From Atrina japonica (taxonomy: Eukaryota > Mollusca > Bivalvia > Pterioida > Pinnidae): DNA of 64,000 bases. The notes below the pieces were generated by a model that was given only the letters and a program-made list of their open reading frames with translations, searched no databases and was not told the DNA's origin. Each line of letters starts with the position of its first letter. Position 1 is the stretch's first letter. This document shows, one piece after another, positions 33,306 to 45,067 of the stretch. The stretch covers positions 352,970 to 416,969 of the forward strand of contig BROG01000651.1 in assembly GCA_030159075.1 (NCBI GenBank), written 5' to 3'. The translations under genes and the position numbers were made by a program.

Positions 33306-33512
33306 TGGTCATGGTGACAGGGGTGTAAGACGTGGTCAACATAACTCCGACTAATAAATATTTCAAATGGACATATTGTGAAATAAGGTAAGGTTTAATT
33401 GATTTCATTACTGCCGGATCTCTATAGAACTATTCTGTAAGTGAAACTCAGTTCCTTTAAAATTTGGGATATATTTGGAATTCAACAGTTCAATTGTATT
33501 GACTTTGACAAA

Positions 33513-34230
33513 TGGCTGTTGCACGTGCAATGGAAGTTGGACAGGACAAGCAAGAAGACTTCGAAAACCTTAAAGCCTTGTACGACGGAAAGGAGTTGAA
33601 AGATTGTTTTGCATTATTGCATCTCAAATGATTTTCAGAAATACATGAAATAAAAGAGGTGATTTAGTTAAAGTCAAAAGTGACGCCGAAGACTTGAAAA
33701 CTTATACCCATAGTATTGATCAGGCAGTAAGGGAAATAAATGAAACGACACTTGATAATGTCAGAGAGTACATTAAATCTGAAAGTGAGCATCGACTTGA
33801 ACTCGAAAACTAGGGGCGTAAGTGGAATCTGGTGATGCGAGGTGTTGTTGGGCAGTCAAGAGAGCAAGCCAGAGATACTGAGCGGGAAGTGCGCGGTTTT
33901 CTGAAGGGTCCACTCGGTATGCCAGCAACGTTTAGTGATTCGGTGTTGTTGCAGGCGGCACATCGTCTTCCAGGCGGTAGCGAAGGGAAGAAAAACATAA
34001 TTGTGCGTTTTCTCAACCTTATTGATCGCGATGAGGTTTCGGACGCTGCTAAGAAGCTGAAGAGAGGATCTGAGTATAGTGTCTCCCCAGATCTCCCGCC
34101 AAGCGCCAGCAAACGTCGCATTGAACTTTTAAACAATCGTAAAGAGATGCCATTGGAATTGCACAGGCGAACAAAATTAGTGTACTACAAGTCGCATCCT
34201 TTTGTGTGGTTGAAAACTGCAGAAAAGTAG
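33513..34230 (+). pseudogene. L1-like ORF1 protein, broken
   Basis: The right part (33832-34230) reads RGVVGQSREQARDTE, AAHRLPGGSEGKKNIIVRFL, DAAKKLKRGSEYSVSPDLPP, the RRM and C-terminal domains of L1-type ORF1 RNA-binding proteins. The upstream helical part is present in two frames, and a TAG replaces a codon just before GRKWNL at about 33812. ORF1p coats its own RNA during retrotransposition. No ORF2 follows, so this is a 5' fragment. Confidence 0.75.
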
Positions 34231-34234
34231 GTTA

Positions 34235-34665
34235 AACTTCATTTTCTACCATACTAGATCCGCCACTGATATTATGTACTAGTCTCTTTCACTCGAGCGT
34301 GAAATTGTGTTTACGCATGACAGTGCTGAGTTTGTTTAGTTTACAGTGAACATGAATACTCAACTCCGCAGGAAGCGGAGCGTGACTCGTCAATATCATC
34401 GTTTTATATTGAGTGTAGCCAAATTTTCAGATGATAATGTATAGTCGCTTATCTTTTAACCTAACCGAATCCAGGGTAGCGGATATGAAACACTTATGTG
34501 AACATCTAAGCTGTGTCAGAAACACCCTTGAACACTTGGTATAGTGTTAAGTGCAAAACTTTTATGTAAAGTTAAGTCAATTAATATTATCTGAAGCTTA
34601 CCTGATACAATGGTATTTTTTTTAGTTTTGCTTCTCTGTACTACACTTAACTCATCGTTAATAAG
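34235..34665. other. Non-coding interval
   Basis: No gene or repeat recognised between the ORF1 remnant and the 75-bp array. Confidence 0.4.
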
Positions 34666-34669
34666 CACA

Positions 34670-35240
34670 ATAAGTATTATATTATAATCTATAACTCAGT
34701 ATCAAGTACATCCCATACTTATCTTACTTTGTTCTACACTGTATATATGTTGTATATTATAATCTATAACTCAGTATCAAGTACATCCCATACTTATCTT
34801 ACTTTGTTATACACTGTATATATGTTGTATATTATAATCTATAACTCAGTATCAAGTACATCCCATACTTATCTTACTTTGTTCTACACTGTATATATGT
34901 TGTATATTATAATCTGTAACTCAGTATCAAGAACATCCCATACTTATCTTACTTTGTTATACACTGTATATATGTTGTATATTATAATCTGTCATTCAGT
35001 ATCAAAAACATCCCATACTTATCTTACTTTGTTCTACACTGTATATATGTTGTATATTATAATCTGTAACTCAGTATCAAGTACATCCCATACTTATCTT
35101 ACTTTGTTCTACACTGTATATATGTTGTATATTATAATCTGTAACTCAATATCAAGTACATCCCATACTTATCTTACTTTGTTCTACACTGTATATACTG
35201 ATCTTACTTTGTTCTACACTGTATATATGTTGTATTGTAA
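34670..35240 (+). repeat. 75-bp minisatellite, about 7.5 copies
   Basis: The unit contains TTCTACACTGTATATATGTT, ATAATCTATAACTCAG and ACATCCCATACTTATC. Because 75 is a multiple of three it gives a long open frame of 25-residue repeats, which is an artefact. Confidence 0.95.
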
Positions 35241-35296
35241 ACAAATACTTACTAACGATATGCATGTGTATGTGTGTATATGTATGAGTATATATG

Positions 35297-35357
<61 letters not shown>

Positions 35358-36040
35358 ATGCATATGTATGTGTTATAATTGATTCATTGATGTATATTGA
35401 TTATATTAATTACATTGTAAAGACTAGACTTTTTCAAGACAAAGACACGGGCTTTCCAGTCACACTCTATAGCGTTTATATTGTAAACAATAACTTAGTA
35501 TAAAGTATATCACATAATGTTCTTACCTTCCTCCACACTTTATATCGTTTATATTGTAAACAATAACTTAGTATAAAGTATACTCCAAACTTACCTTACT
35601 TTCACTCTACACCATAAATTGATTATACTGCAAACAATAACTTTAAATTTGTATCAGATATATCTCATATTTAGTACTTACCTTATTTCTTATCTACATA
35701 GTACAGTGGAAATTGCTTTGGCGACCACCTATATATAGGGACATTCTGGTCATAGGGACCGTTTTTGCTGTCCCCGATAGTGTCATTTGCTTACGGGTCA
35801 ACCTCTATACAGTGACAACCTCCCTATGGGGACTGGTTTTGTTGTGTCCCTATGGGGCCTTTCTGTGCATGTTTCGCTGTGTATTGATTATATTGTAAAC
35901 AATGCTTAGTATCAAGTATATCCCATACTAACCCTAATCAGCTCTACACTGTATAGTGATTATAATGTAAACATATTGATAGTATCAAGCATATACCATG
36001 CTTACCTTACTTTCACTTTACGCTGTATGCAATTGTACAC
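35241..36040 (+). repeat. Degenerate continuation of the 75-bp array
   Basis: After a (TA)n tract (35300-35344), diverged units with ATATTGTAAACAATAACTTA and AGTATAAAGTATA resume at 35440-35700 and 35885-36040. Between them at 35703-35885 lies a copy of the dispersed GGGACTGGTTTTGTTGTGTC repeat. Confidence 0.75.
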
Positions 36041-36318
36041 ATTGCTTTTCTACTTACCCTGTATCTCGGAGTCGTTGTATATACGTATTCACGTTCTCAA
36101 CTTTCAATTCTAGGTATGCACATAAATTTGTATTTTTGTTTGTTTGTTCATTTATCCTTTCGTCTATGTGTTTCTTTTACTATCCTGTATTGTGTCCTTT
36201 CTTCACTTATGTCAAATTCTGGTTGCAAATTTATCGACGCAATGTACCACAAACATGCAGTTTTTTCTGTAATGTAACGGACTATGGGTAACTCCATTGA
36301 AATGTACAGGGCGTCGAT

Positions 36319-38218
36319 ATGGTGTTCCACAGGAGATTGCATTTATCCACTATTTTATTGAAAATTCCGCTCTGTTTCATGGAATTATTACATTTTTTAA
36401 ATGCATCAATAAATACAAAACTAATCCTCGCTTTTAGAACTACAGCGATGATCCTGAATTTCGTTCTTCTGCCAATTCAATCCGATTTGCACAATACTAA
36501 TTTTCCATTTCTATTTATAGTACTGATTTTCTGTGGTGACATTGAGATGAATCCTGGTCCTGACAACTCTGATTTAAGTGTGTTACTTTTAAACGTTAGA
36601 ACTATCAGAAATAAACTATGTGACATTGAGTATTATTACCGACTTTGATATTTTGTGTTTCACTGAAACACATCTCGAAGAACAAGTACTAAACACCCAG
36701 CTGAATATCCCAGGTTTTCCATAAATGCACGTGGTGGTGGAGTGCTTATCTACTTTTCTGACCACCTGAAAGCCGTAAGAAAGTGCGAGTTCGGGTCCGT
36801 ATCTTCTGAATGTATTTGGGCGGAAGTACAGTGTCATAATAAAAATATTGTGTTTAGTCTTTTTTATAGGCCGCCAAATTCAAGTGATTACTCAGAAATA
36901 ATTAATCTCGGTGATTTTAATGTTGATCTTTGTCGCAAAGATTCGCATCTCGAAAATTTAACGCAAAATTATGAACTCCGTAACGTTATTTTGGAACCAA
37001 CTCGTGTAACACCCACTACAGCCACACTTCTGGATCCTATTTTTATTTCAAATAATATCAAATGTCTTGACAGCGGTGTGTTCGAGGTGCATAATACTAT
37101 AAGCGATCACAAAGCGACATATATGTGTATGTCATTTTCGTATAACTGTAAGTGTGCATATAAGTCAAGTTTGGAATTACAAAAGAGTCGATTTCGTAAA
37201 ATTTAACAATTTACGTAAAGGTGTTAACTGGAACGAAGTAATTCTTACTGCTTCCTCTGTTGACTCTGCGACTATCAATTTTACAAATAAATTTATAGAT
37301 TTAGCTCGTCATTGCATTCCCAATTATGAAGTAACTATTCGGCCGTCAGATAAACCCTGGTTTGATTCAACTTTACGTAAGTATTGCCGTATTCGCGACA
37401 AACTTAGAAAGAAAGCACTTAAAACAGGCAATCCTAGAGATTGGAAAAACTATCAGTATACCAGAAACAGAGTTAACAATATGAAAAAACAAGCACAAAA
37501 ATTATTCTATAATAATCTTGAGACTCATGTTGATAAATCTAAAAAATCAAACCCTAGATTTTTCTGGAAAATGATTAAAAGTTTTACGGCTCAGCCACAA
37601 ATACTTATTCCCCCTCTTCAATATGTTGACTCTGATACCACTAAAACAGCTAACAGTGACCAAGAAAAAGCTGAAGTACTTAATAACCACTTTTCTTAAA
37701 TATCTAGTATTGACGACAACATGCAAATTTGCCAGAATTTCTCAAAAAGTGTGATAATTCTCTAAGTGAGATTGTTATCACTGAAAACGATGTACTCGAT
37801 TTTTTATCAGTTCTTGATATTGGGAAAGCGGTGGGACCTGGTAATATTGGTCATAGGATGCTTAAAGTTAGCACAGGCGCGTTGTCATCTCCTCTTGCAT
37901 TACTTTTTAATCGTTCAATTCGTGAATGTTCCTTTCCTGCCGAATGAAAAAATCACGTTATACCTTTATTTAAGAAAGGTGATCGCCACCTTCCATTAAA
38001 CTACAGACCTATTTCGCTTTTAAGTTGCGTTTCAAAGGTAATGGAAAGGTGCATTTTTAAATATGTATACAATTTCGCACGGGATAACAATATCTTTTAT
38101 AAATACCATTCGGGATTTCTGCCAGGGCATTCAACCGTGTACCAACTTATAGAACTTTTCCACAAAATTACTTCTGCTATAGATAAGAAAGATATACCAT
38201 ATATCTATGGAAGAACAT
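36319..38218 (+). pseudogene. CR1/L2-like LINE, endonuclease-RT polyprotein, broken and 3'-truncated
   Basis: The frame opens with a hydrophobic leader and a 2A-like motif, followed by LLLNVRTIRNKLCDIE, the start of an APE-type endonuclease. After a frame change come FTETHLEE, VFSLFYRPPNSS, INLGDFNVDL and TISDHK, the endonuclease core with a deletion between YRPPNSS and LGDFN. The linker (37154-37699) and the RT start (GKAVGPGNIGHRMLK, NYRPISLLSCVSKVMERCI) follow in further frames. The copy stops near 38218, before the catalytic YxDD, so it cannot be autonomous. Confidence 0.85.
36535..36561 (+). other. 2A-like DIEMNPGP motif in the LINE leader
   Basis: The codons read GDIEMNPGP, matching the D-(V/I)-E-x-N-P-G-P signature of 2A ribosome-skipping peptides. 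It sits after a hydrophobic stretch at the N-terminus of the ORF, where 2A-like motifs have been described in APE-type non-LTR retrotransposons. Function is inferred. Confidence 0.75.
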
Positions 38219-39320
38219 AGCGCAAAGGTTGATATTACGATATCGTGCAGATTCGGAATCATCTTCCGTGTCTGTTGTAGGATTTGGACAGAGTCCAGCA
38301 TTCAGAACAGATAGAGCCACCGACACCATGCCGCCGACTCCTCCCATTTTTGACGAGTTGATGGAACATCAACGAAGTTATGTTATGCTAAGTTGTTTAT
38401 TGGGTACAAGTCAAAGAACATTTTGCAGTATGGAGTTAATAACACATTATATTGATGCAAAATTACATATGTATGTGCAGTTCAGCAACATAAACTCAAC
38501 TTCATGATTGAAATTTCCAAATCACACTTTTATTAGTATATTTTTGCTTTTTTAATGACGAAAATATAGTAAAAATTCGCTGAAAAATATGTCTACAACA
38601 CTTGTTGAAATATATGCTATTAAAGGTAACTTTGGCGTCCTTAATGAATTTCAAGATATTATAAATTTACTTTAGAATGTTACTTTTCAGTTCTTGTTTA
38701 CAATTATACTCTTGTGATAGAATTGACATAAAAAGAAATAGACTGGACTGTTAACAATTCTTGCGCACGATTAATATGCAAATGAGTTTTGGTCAAGTTT
38801 CTCTTACTGTGTATCTGTCTGTGAAGTTGGACATAGAAGTTGCATCATGTCTCGTTCACTTGATCCTAACTGATGAGAAACTCGCGGCAGTCTTTGAATT
38901 TGGGAAAATGTTTTACATGTACACGTATTGACCGAGAGATTTAAGTCTACTGATAGGAAGTATAGCGTAAGGCTATAATACTGCCCTGTAGCATAGAAAT
39001 TTAATGTCGATGATACGATGTTTATAAGCACGAGATTTTATAATCATATCGCTGAACTATGTAGTTTGTTGCATAATAAATAAACCATCAATACCCACGT
39101 TAGGTGTCAGACCCAAATTTTAGTTACTCTTTTGTAAAACCTTGTTTTACCGTATTAAAAAGTATTCAGTATATTTAGTGTATTATACCTCATTAAAACT
39201 TACGATTGCCACCAACTCGTATCAATTCTTTCAGTACTTTGATTTAACTAAGGTCCGATTTCCGCACAAAATTGTTTTAAAAGTGGTTGAACTTTAAACA
39301 CCCTATATCTTTCATTGGAA
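38219..39320. other. Non-coding interval after the LINE
   Basis: Holds a 92-codon open frame (38229-38507) that I do not recognise, overlapping the LINE breakpoint; it has no context supporting a gene. The rest is AT-rich. Confidence 0.35.
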
Positions 39321-39323
39321 TAG

Positions 39324-39491
39324 ATAAATAATTCTACAACCAGCAGGCGATGGGTACGAATGAGTTATTCGATGGGCGCGAGTCAGCTAAAACATGGGTA
39401 CGAGTCAATCAATTTATGGGGCACCGTTTTACTTTTACTCTTTCGAATAGGTGATATAACTCCGTCGCCTGTTGGTTGTAGAATTATTTAT
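39324..39491. mobile_element. Short MITE with 31-bp terminal inverted repeats
   Basis: ATAAATAATTCTACAACCAG at the left matches the reversed right end with few differences. The arms extend over CAGGCGA. The interior has GGGTACGAGTC-type repeats and TCTTTCGAATAGGTGATAT shared with the palindromic array at 33085. Confidence 0.75.
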
Positions 39492-39499
39492 GAAGGTAT

Positions 39500-40960
39500 A
39501 CATGTATTTGTAAATCAAAAAATCAAATCAAATCAAATCCAATTGTTTTGTTTACAAGTCAGCCAACCGTAGGTATGACTTAGGTAAAGATGGGCACGAA
39601 TTGAGATAGGTCCTGGTTTACCAACTTTCCACAAAGAAGTAAATACGTTGTCATACAGGTAGCATATAAACAAAACACAAAGGACAGGAAAAGAAGGAAG
39701 ATAAAATCGATAAAGAAATTGTACTGTGTGTTTAGGAACAGAAAAAGAGAGTTGGAATGTTTTGAGGAAGGAAATGAAACTGAAACAAAATTAATAATTT
39801 GGCACTTTCTTTGAATTTCCCCTGAAGAAACCTCAGTCCATCAAGGCTATTTATATAACACTTTTGTTCAATCGTTGAGTCTCAAACTTGTCGGAGAATA
39901 CCAATACTTTTTTGTTTTTATCTATTTAACTTGAAAGTGGTAAAAGTATATGTATTGAAATACAATATTTTTATTTGGAAAAATGAATAATTGCAATTTT
40001 CGGTGAAATACTTTCCACAATTTGACGTACATTCATGTTTAACATGCTTTCCATATCGATGTAACAGTAGTGACCGGTACACGTGCGATCGCTAATTAGT
40101 GGTTTTTGTATCATGTTGTTTTTATCATTTTCTGACTAATTGCAGTGCATGTGTGCACTAGTTTTTATTAGTATGTCTTTAAATTGTATAATTTTTTTTA
40201 CCATATTGTATGTAGTTCAAATTGACAGGTTATAGGTTTTTTGAAAATTGCTTGATCCTAATATAAATACTGCCTTTCTTTAACTTAAATGGACATTAAC
40301 TATGTTTACCAAAATCATTTTTTTCAATTTTTGTCTACTTTTACTACTTGTACTTGATAAACAATATCAAATAAGAGCTATACACAGGCATAAAAAGTCT
40401 TATATTCCTATATATTTTGTGAAAATAGCGTTAGTTACAATGTCGTATTCATATACATATAGTAAGGTTGAGTTAATCAATTGCAAGTAAAAAAATTGCC
40501 AAAACTGGGTTTCTCAGACGATTTTCACAAGACGTATAGGGATTTTATCATTTTTATGCCTGTGTATATCTCTTGTTTTGTTATTGTATATCAATCTAAG
40601 TAGTAAAAAAAAGGAAAAACTTTTTTGAAGAAAAAAGCTAATGCCCCTTCACACACAGTAACCCGGTTTTTGTATACAATAGAAAATACTTGATCCATGA
40701 TAAGAGAGATAAGTTTCGCAAAAATTTCACTACTTTGAGATTATATATAGATAAAGACATTATCGAGTTAATAATGTTTGGATGATTTTGTTTCTTTCAA
40801 TCATCTGTGTTGCTCTTTGAAACTGTGGAATATCTTCATACATGTATTTATGTATATGAAATATTTCCCTGAATATTAGACGAATTGTCAGAACGCTTCC
40901 AAAAAGTACAATGTATTCACAATATAATAGTCAAAGAAAAATGTTTATTGTGTAGGGAGT
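39500..40960. other. Non-coding interval
   Basis: AT-rich. Contains a (AAATC)n-type run at about 39514-39540. No gene is supported. Confidence 0.4.
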
Positions 40961-40999
40961 CTGTGAGTTATTGACGATAATTCATTCAGTTTTTAGTGT

Positions 41000-42240
41000 T
41001 AATACAGTTGCTTATTCCAGAAGCGGTGTAAATCAGATGTGGATACTTAAAAATTCTAAACAACTTTTAGAAAATTCAAAGGCACACAATTTTTCTCAAA
41101 TTCACAGTATCACATCGTACGACTTCTCTGTTCTTTACACAACTATTCCACATAAAAAATTAAAAGAAAGACTTTTTAGCATCATAGACAACTGATTTTT
41201 CAATGAATGTGGTACTCGATGATTTAAATATCTAGTGATTGGTTATCATGATACTTATTTTGTCCAACACCACTCTGATTCTACACATAAATACACTGAA
41301 GTTGGTATAAAAACATGCTGGGATTTCTAAAAGACAATAATTTTGTAATGTTCGAAGACGTGGTATTTCAACAAACTGTCGCCATTCCTATGGGAACCAA
41401 TTGTGCCCCTTTATTGGCCGAACTGTTCCTTTTTCATACGAAGCAGACTTCATTAAGAAACTGCTGAATCAAAAGAATAAAAAGTAGCGGTGTACTTTAA
41501 CTTGACATTTAGATATATCGACGATGTTTTGTCAATTAATAATGACAATTTTCATACATATGTCAATGCAATATATCCCAGCGAACTAGAAATTAAAGAT
41601 ACAACAGGATCAAGCACACAAGCTTCATGCTTAGACATTTTACTTACTAAAGAAATAGATGGGAAATTGGCAACTACTTAGCTATACGACAAACGCGACG
41701 ATTTCGGCTTTCCCATTGTAAATTTTCCACATATAAGTAGTAATATCCCTCAGTCACCCGCATATGAAGTCTATATTTCACAAATCATCCGATATGCAAG
41801 GGCGTGTACAACATATGAACATTTCATATACAGATATAAACTTCTCACTGACAAATCATTGATACAGGGATATCGAAAACCTCGTTTGATGTCAACGTTC
41901 CGCAAATATTACGGTCGGTATAATAGTCTTGTTTGCGATTTATCTGTTTCACTATGTGAAATGTTGAGCTGCCTTTTCGTTGGCGGTTGTTGAGACGTCT
42001 GTACCAATTGAGACGAGGATTCGTTCCTCACGTATTTATTTGGACTTGACTGTGGAATCACGGCGGGTGTGACCTGTCGACAGGGGTTGCTTACTCCTCC
42101 ATGGCACCTGATAACACCTCTTGGTTTCCAGAGGTCCATGTTTGTCCATTTTAACCAGATTTGCATCTATATATTCTGGACATCCTAAAGATTTATACTT
42201 TGGTATCTGATATGTATCTTTTGGTATGTGTGATTTTGAT
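41000..42240 (+). pseudogene. Penelope-like element, 5'-truncated and mutated copy
   Basis: Reads [36 protein letters not shown], then through stops and indels [33 protein letters not shown] and [18 protein letters not shown]. The YIDD catalytic box survives. It ends in the family 3' tail. Several frameshifts make it inactive. Confidence 0.85.
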
Positions 42241-42399
42241 ATTTCAAGTGTATGTATGTTTTATTTTGTGGTATGTATCCGTAATGTTTATTTTCATCAT
42301 TTATTATTTTGAGAATAAAATTTTTGAATCGACAAAAGGCAACGAATTTCCTGAAGTAATAGAAATTATGGATTTCTAGCAAATAAATTGTGTATCGGA

Positions 42400-42635
42400 T
42401 GATGCAAGCTGAAGTGACTGTTTGCGGTGGTTAAGTAATAGAACATTCGACTCTGAAGCAGAAACTAGAAATCGACTTCCGCCAAGAATTTTGCATATCA
42501 CGTGACACGTAAAATCATTTCTTCATTTGCGTCATTTCATTGTACATGTCAAAATTTGTGGCACTTTACTTTGGTAGCATCTCCACATATATGAAAAATG
42601 CGTAGCGGGTTTTAAACCATCAATACAACTAAACA
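42400..42635 (+). mobile_element. Probable diverged SINE
   Basis: A tRNA-like stretch (GTGGTTAAGTAATAGAACAT) is followed 130 bp later by TCTCCACATATATGAAAAAT and ACAACTAAACAAACG, echoing the tail of SINE family 1. Weak. Confidence 0.3.
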
Positions 42636-43079
42636 AACGAAAGGAAGTGTTTGATAGCTTTTGCTTCTTAAGAAGAGTGTTCAAATAACTTCTATACATA
42701 GGACATATTTCATTGGCTGATATTTTTAACTTTTAAAGTAGCATTATTATATACTTTTCATCTTCTCAAGATTATTTACATACGAATTGAAATAAAGTAC
42801 ACAATCGTCTACATAGATTATAGGTAATGAAAGGCAGATCACCTGGTGTAATTATATGTGTGGTATTGATTTACCGTGATGTATTGCTCTATCAATTTAT
42901 TGTCGTCTGATCACAGGTAACCTACAGATTTTCCATATCGTACCTTTAGGTAGTTACACATGTTAAAGGTGATGCAATCGATATAATAAATAAGGTGTAA
43001 ATTAAAGAGAGATCGATCACAAAGACTTCGAAAAGAGTATAGAAATCACACAAGTTCAAAATTCATAATCTAAGTCAAG

Positions 43080-43081
<2 letters not shown>

Positions 43082-43161
<80 letters not shown>
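43082..43161 (+). repeat. (CT)n microsatellite
   Basis: An uninterrupted CT run of about 80 bases. Confidence 0.95.
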
Positions 43162-43165
<4 letters not shown>

Positions 43166-43189
43166 CCTATAATCATGGTTACAATCAAT

Positions 43190-43530
43190 GCAATATAGAC
43201 CGGTGGTTTCTTTCAGGTTAGAATGTAAACACTAATACTGGAAGCCACAATATACCGGAAAGTATGTTGAGTGCGGCGTAAAACAACGACAAAATCAAAT
43301 CAAATCAATGTACATTCGGAAGAAGTAAACGACTACAGATATTGTCAATTTCCGGAAGACAGTTGGACTGTACTCTAATGATAATGAAGTGATAACTGTC
43401 GTTTTGTCGTACAAGGTGAAATTGAAACGGTTACAGAAAGGTCTAGATGAAGTAACGGTGCAGCGACTTGATGCCTTTAGAATATTTACACCATTTTTGT
43501 CGCTGCAATACATCAAATCAAATCATTAAT
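43190..43530 (+). repeat. SINE-like tail and an unexplained open stretch
   Basis: 43190-43308 ends TGAGTGCGGCGTAAAACAAC followed by AAATCAAATCAAATC, the form of a SINE 3' end. Between that and another ATCAAATCAAATC at 43512 lies a plus-strand stretch of roughly 60 open codons (reading FRKTVGLYSNDNEVITVVL and onward) that I do not recognise. Confidence 0.4.
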
Positions 43531-44494
43531 GCAATCTAGTGGTTAACATATAATTCATCATTAAATCTGAATCTGTATTGCAGTTTTGTCACACGTTCGA
43601 AATATCATGGTTATCATATATTTATACTATCAACACCATTATACTAATCATATGTCAATCCTTTCCACCATATTTATGCTGGTCCTCTTCTGAAATATGT
43701 TAACTTACAGTTATTGAGGTCACACACGTTTTATACATTTTATCTTGTTTTCACCGCACACCTGGTACGTCATCATATTTAAACTCAATCTAGTGTCATT
43801 TATGCACGAGTGCGTCGTCTTTTATACATCTTACCTGGATAGCGGATACGCATCATGTATACTGTGTGAAATGAATCTAAAATTTTGAACGCAAAACAGT
43901 CTGCATGACGGGGCCTGGGTTTGTACCTGTTGTTTAGAAAGATGTAGAATGTAGGTAAGACTTTATGTATATTTATCTACATAGGAATATGTCTTTTCTG
44001 ACAATTCGTCATATTTGGTTTAATTTGAATTCACAATAACAATATGCGAACACATGTTACTAGTACATCAAACCTCACCTGAGCACACACAATCATCGTT
44101 AGCTTGCATAGTATTGATAAAATATATCTGGGGTGTTGAAATTTACTGAACAGGATTTCAATGATTATTCATATTTTTGTTTGTTATTGCAAACGCAATG
44201 AGTATTTTGTTTAATTCAACAAAAGAGGCTAGATGAGGAGTCTTAGGAATTTATATTTAAGACATAATTCAAATGCTACAAAATCATTTATTTCCGCATA
44301 TTTACTTCTATTCCAGCAATACTGTCACACATGGCTAACATTCATTTTTACAACAATTTAAATAAATAATAAATGCGTGATTTTCGTAATGTATTACTAC
44401 ATTATACATTATTAAAGTTAATTGGTCTTTGATGTTTATTCTTCATGTGCTAGAACTTAGGGTAATCATCACGTATGTTATTCGTGTATTGCAG
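43531..44494. other. Upstream of the first visible DHHC exon
   Basis: Should contain intron and perhaps earlier exons of the DHHC gene. None fitting the N-terminal Cys-rich region of ZDHHC23 was found. A donor-like GTAG|GTAAGA lies near 43953, but its reading frame has a stop in the required phase. Confidence 0.35.
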
Positions 44495-45067
44495 ATATTC
44501 CTCGGCTTGGACTGACGAACATATCTTTAAAGATTGATATTTTTCCCGACGCTATGGATAAGTCCGTTATCAAAGTGAGACTGGATGTTATCGTACCTGT
44601 GATTATGATACCAGCATGTCTGGTCCTGTCAACTCTAGGACCACTTACCACTGTGGTGACATTAGCATCGACAGTAATATGTATGTGTGTGTTTTATCAC
44701 AAATGGAAAACCGGAACTAACAATAGGACCAAATTTTTCTTTGTTTGGGGATTAACTTCAGTTTTGGTGTTGGTTGTTTCCTTCGAACTAGTTGTATTCA
44801 CGTTCCGGAAAGTTTTACTCTGGGAACACATGTTGCTGTTAACAAGTTTATTGTTAATGTTTCGGTATTTAATTCTCGCGAAATCTAAAACATCCGAAGT
44901 AAAAGCTGGCAGAAGTCCATACAAACTAAGGACACACGCTTATTACAAACATACAGAGAAGAATTCAGAGATTGGAATTAAATCTATTCCTCAGAATGTT
45001 GAAGACCTTACAACCGTCGAAATGGTAGAATCTAATGTTAATTGGATAGATTCTCGACCAATGAAAG
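44495..45067 (+). CDS. ZDHHC23: ZDHHC23-like exon A (N-terminal membrane segments)
   Basis: Follows the acceptor TTCGTGTATTGCAG and ends at GAAAG|GTAAAT. The frame is open from the acceptor, 59 bases before the ATG at 44554, and that extension carries the family-like IPRLGL. So the ATG is probably internal. Hydrophobic spans include [38 protein letters not shown] and [16 protein letters not shown]. Confidence 0.85.

Noticed and set aside
34729..35382. 217-codon open frame with 25-residue repeats
   Set aside because: It is the direct translation of a 75-bp minisatellite followed by (TA)n; the unit length is divisible by three, so the frame stays open by arithmetic.
38229..38507. 92-codon frame after the LINE
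   Set aside because: Starts at the LINE breakpoint, resembles nothing I know and has no supporting context; kept only as a note in the interval.
43940..43953. Upstream coding exon of the DHHC gene
   Set aside because: There is a good donor, but the only frame compatible with the next exon's phase has a stop just before it.
44554..44556. ATG as the start of the DHHC protein
   Set aside because: The frame is open to a good splice acceptor at 44494, and the extra residues (IPRLGL) resemble the family, so the ATG is more likely internal.
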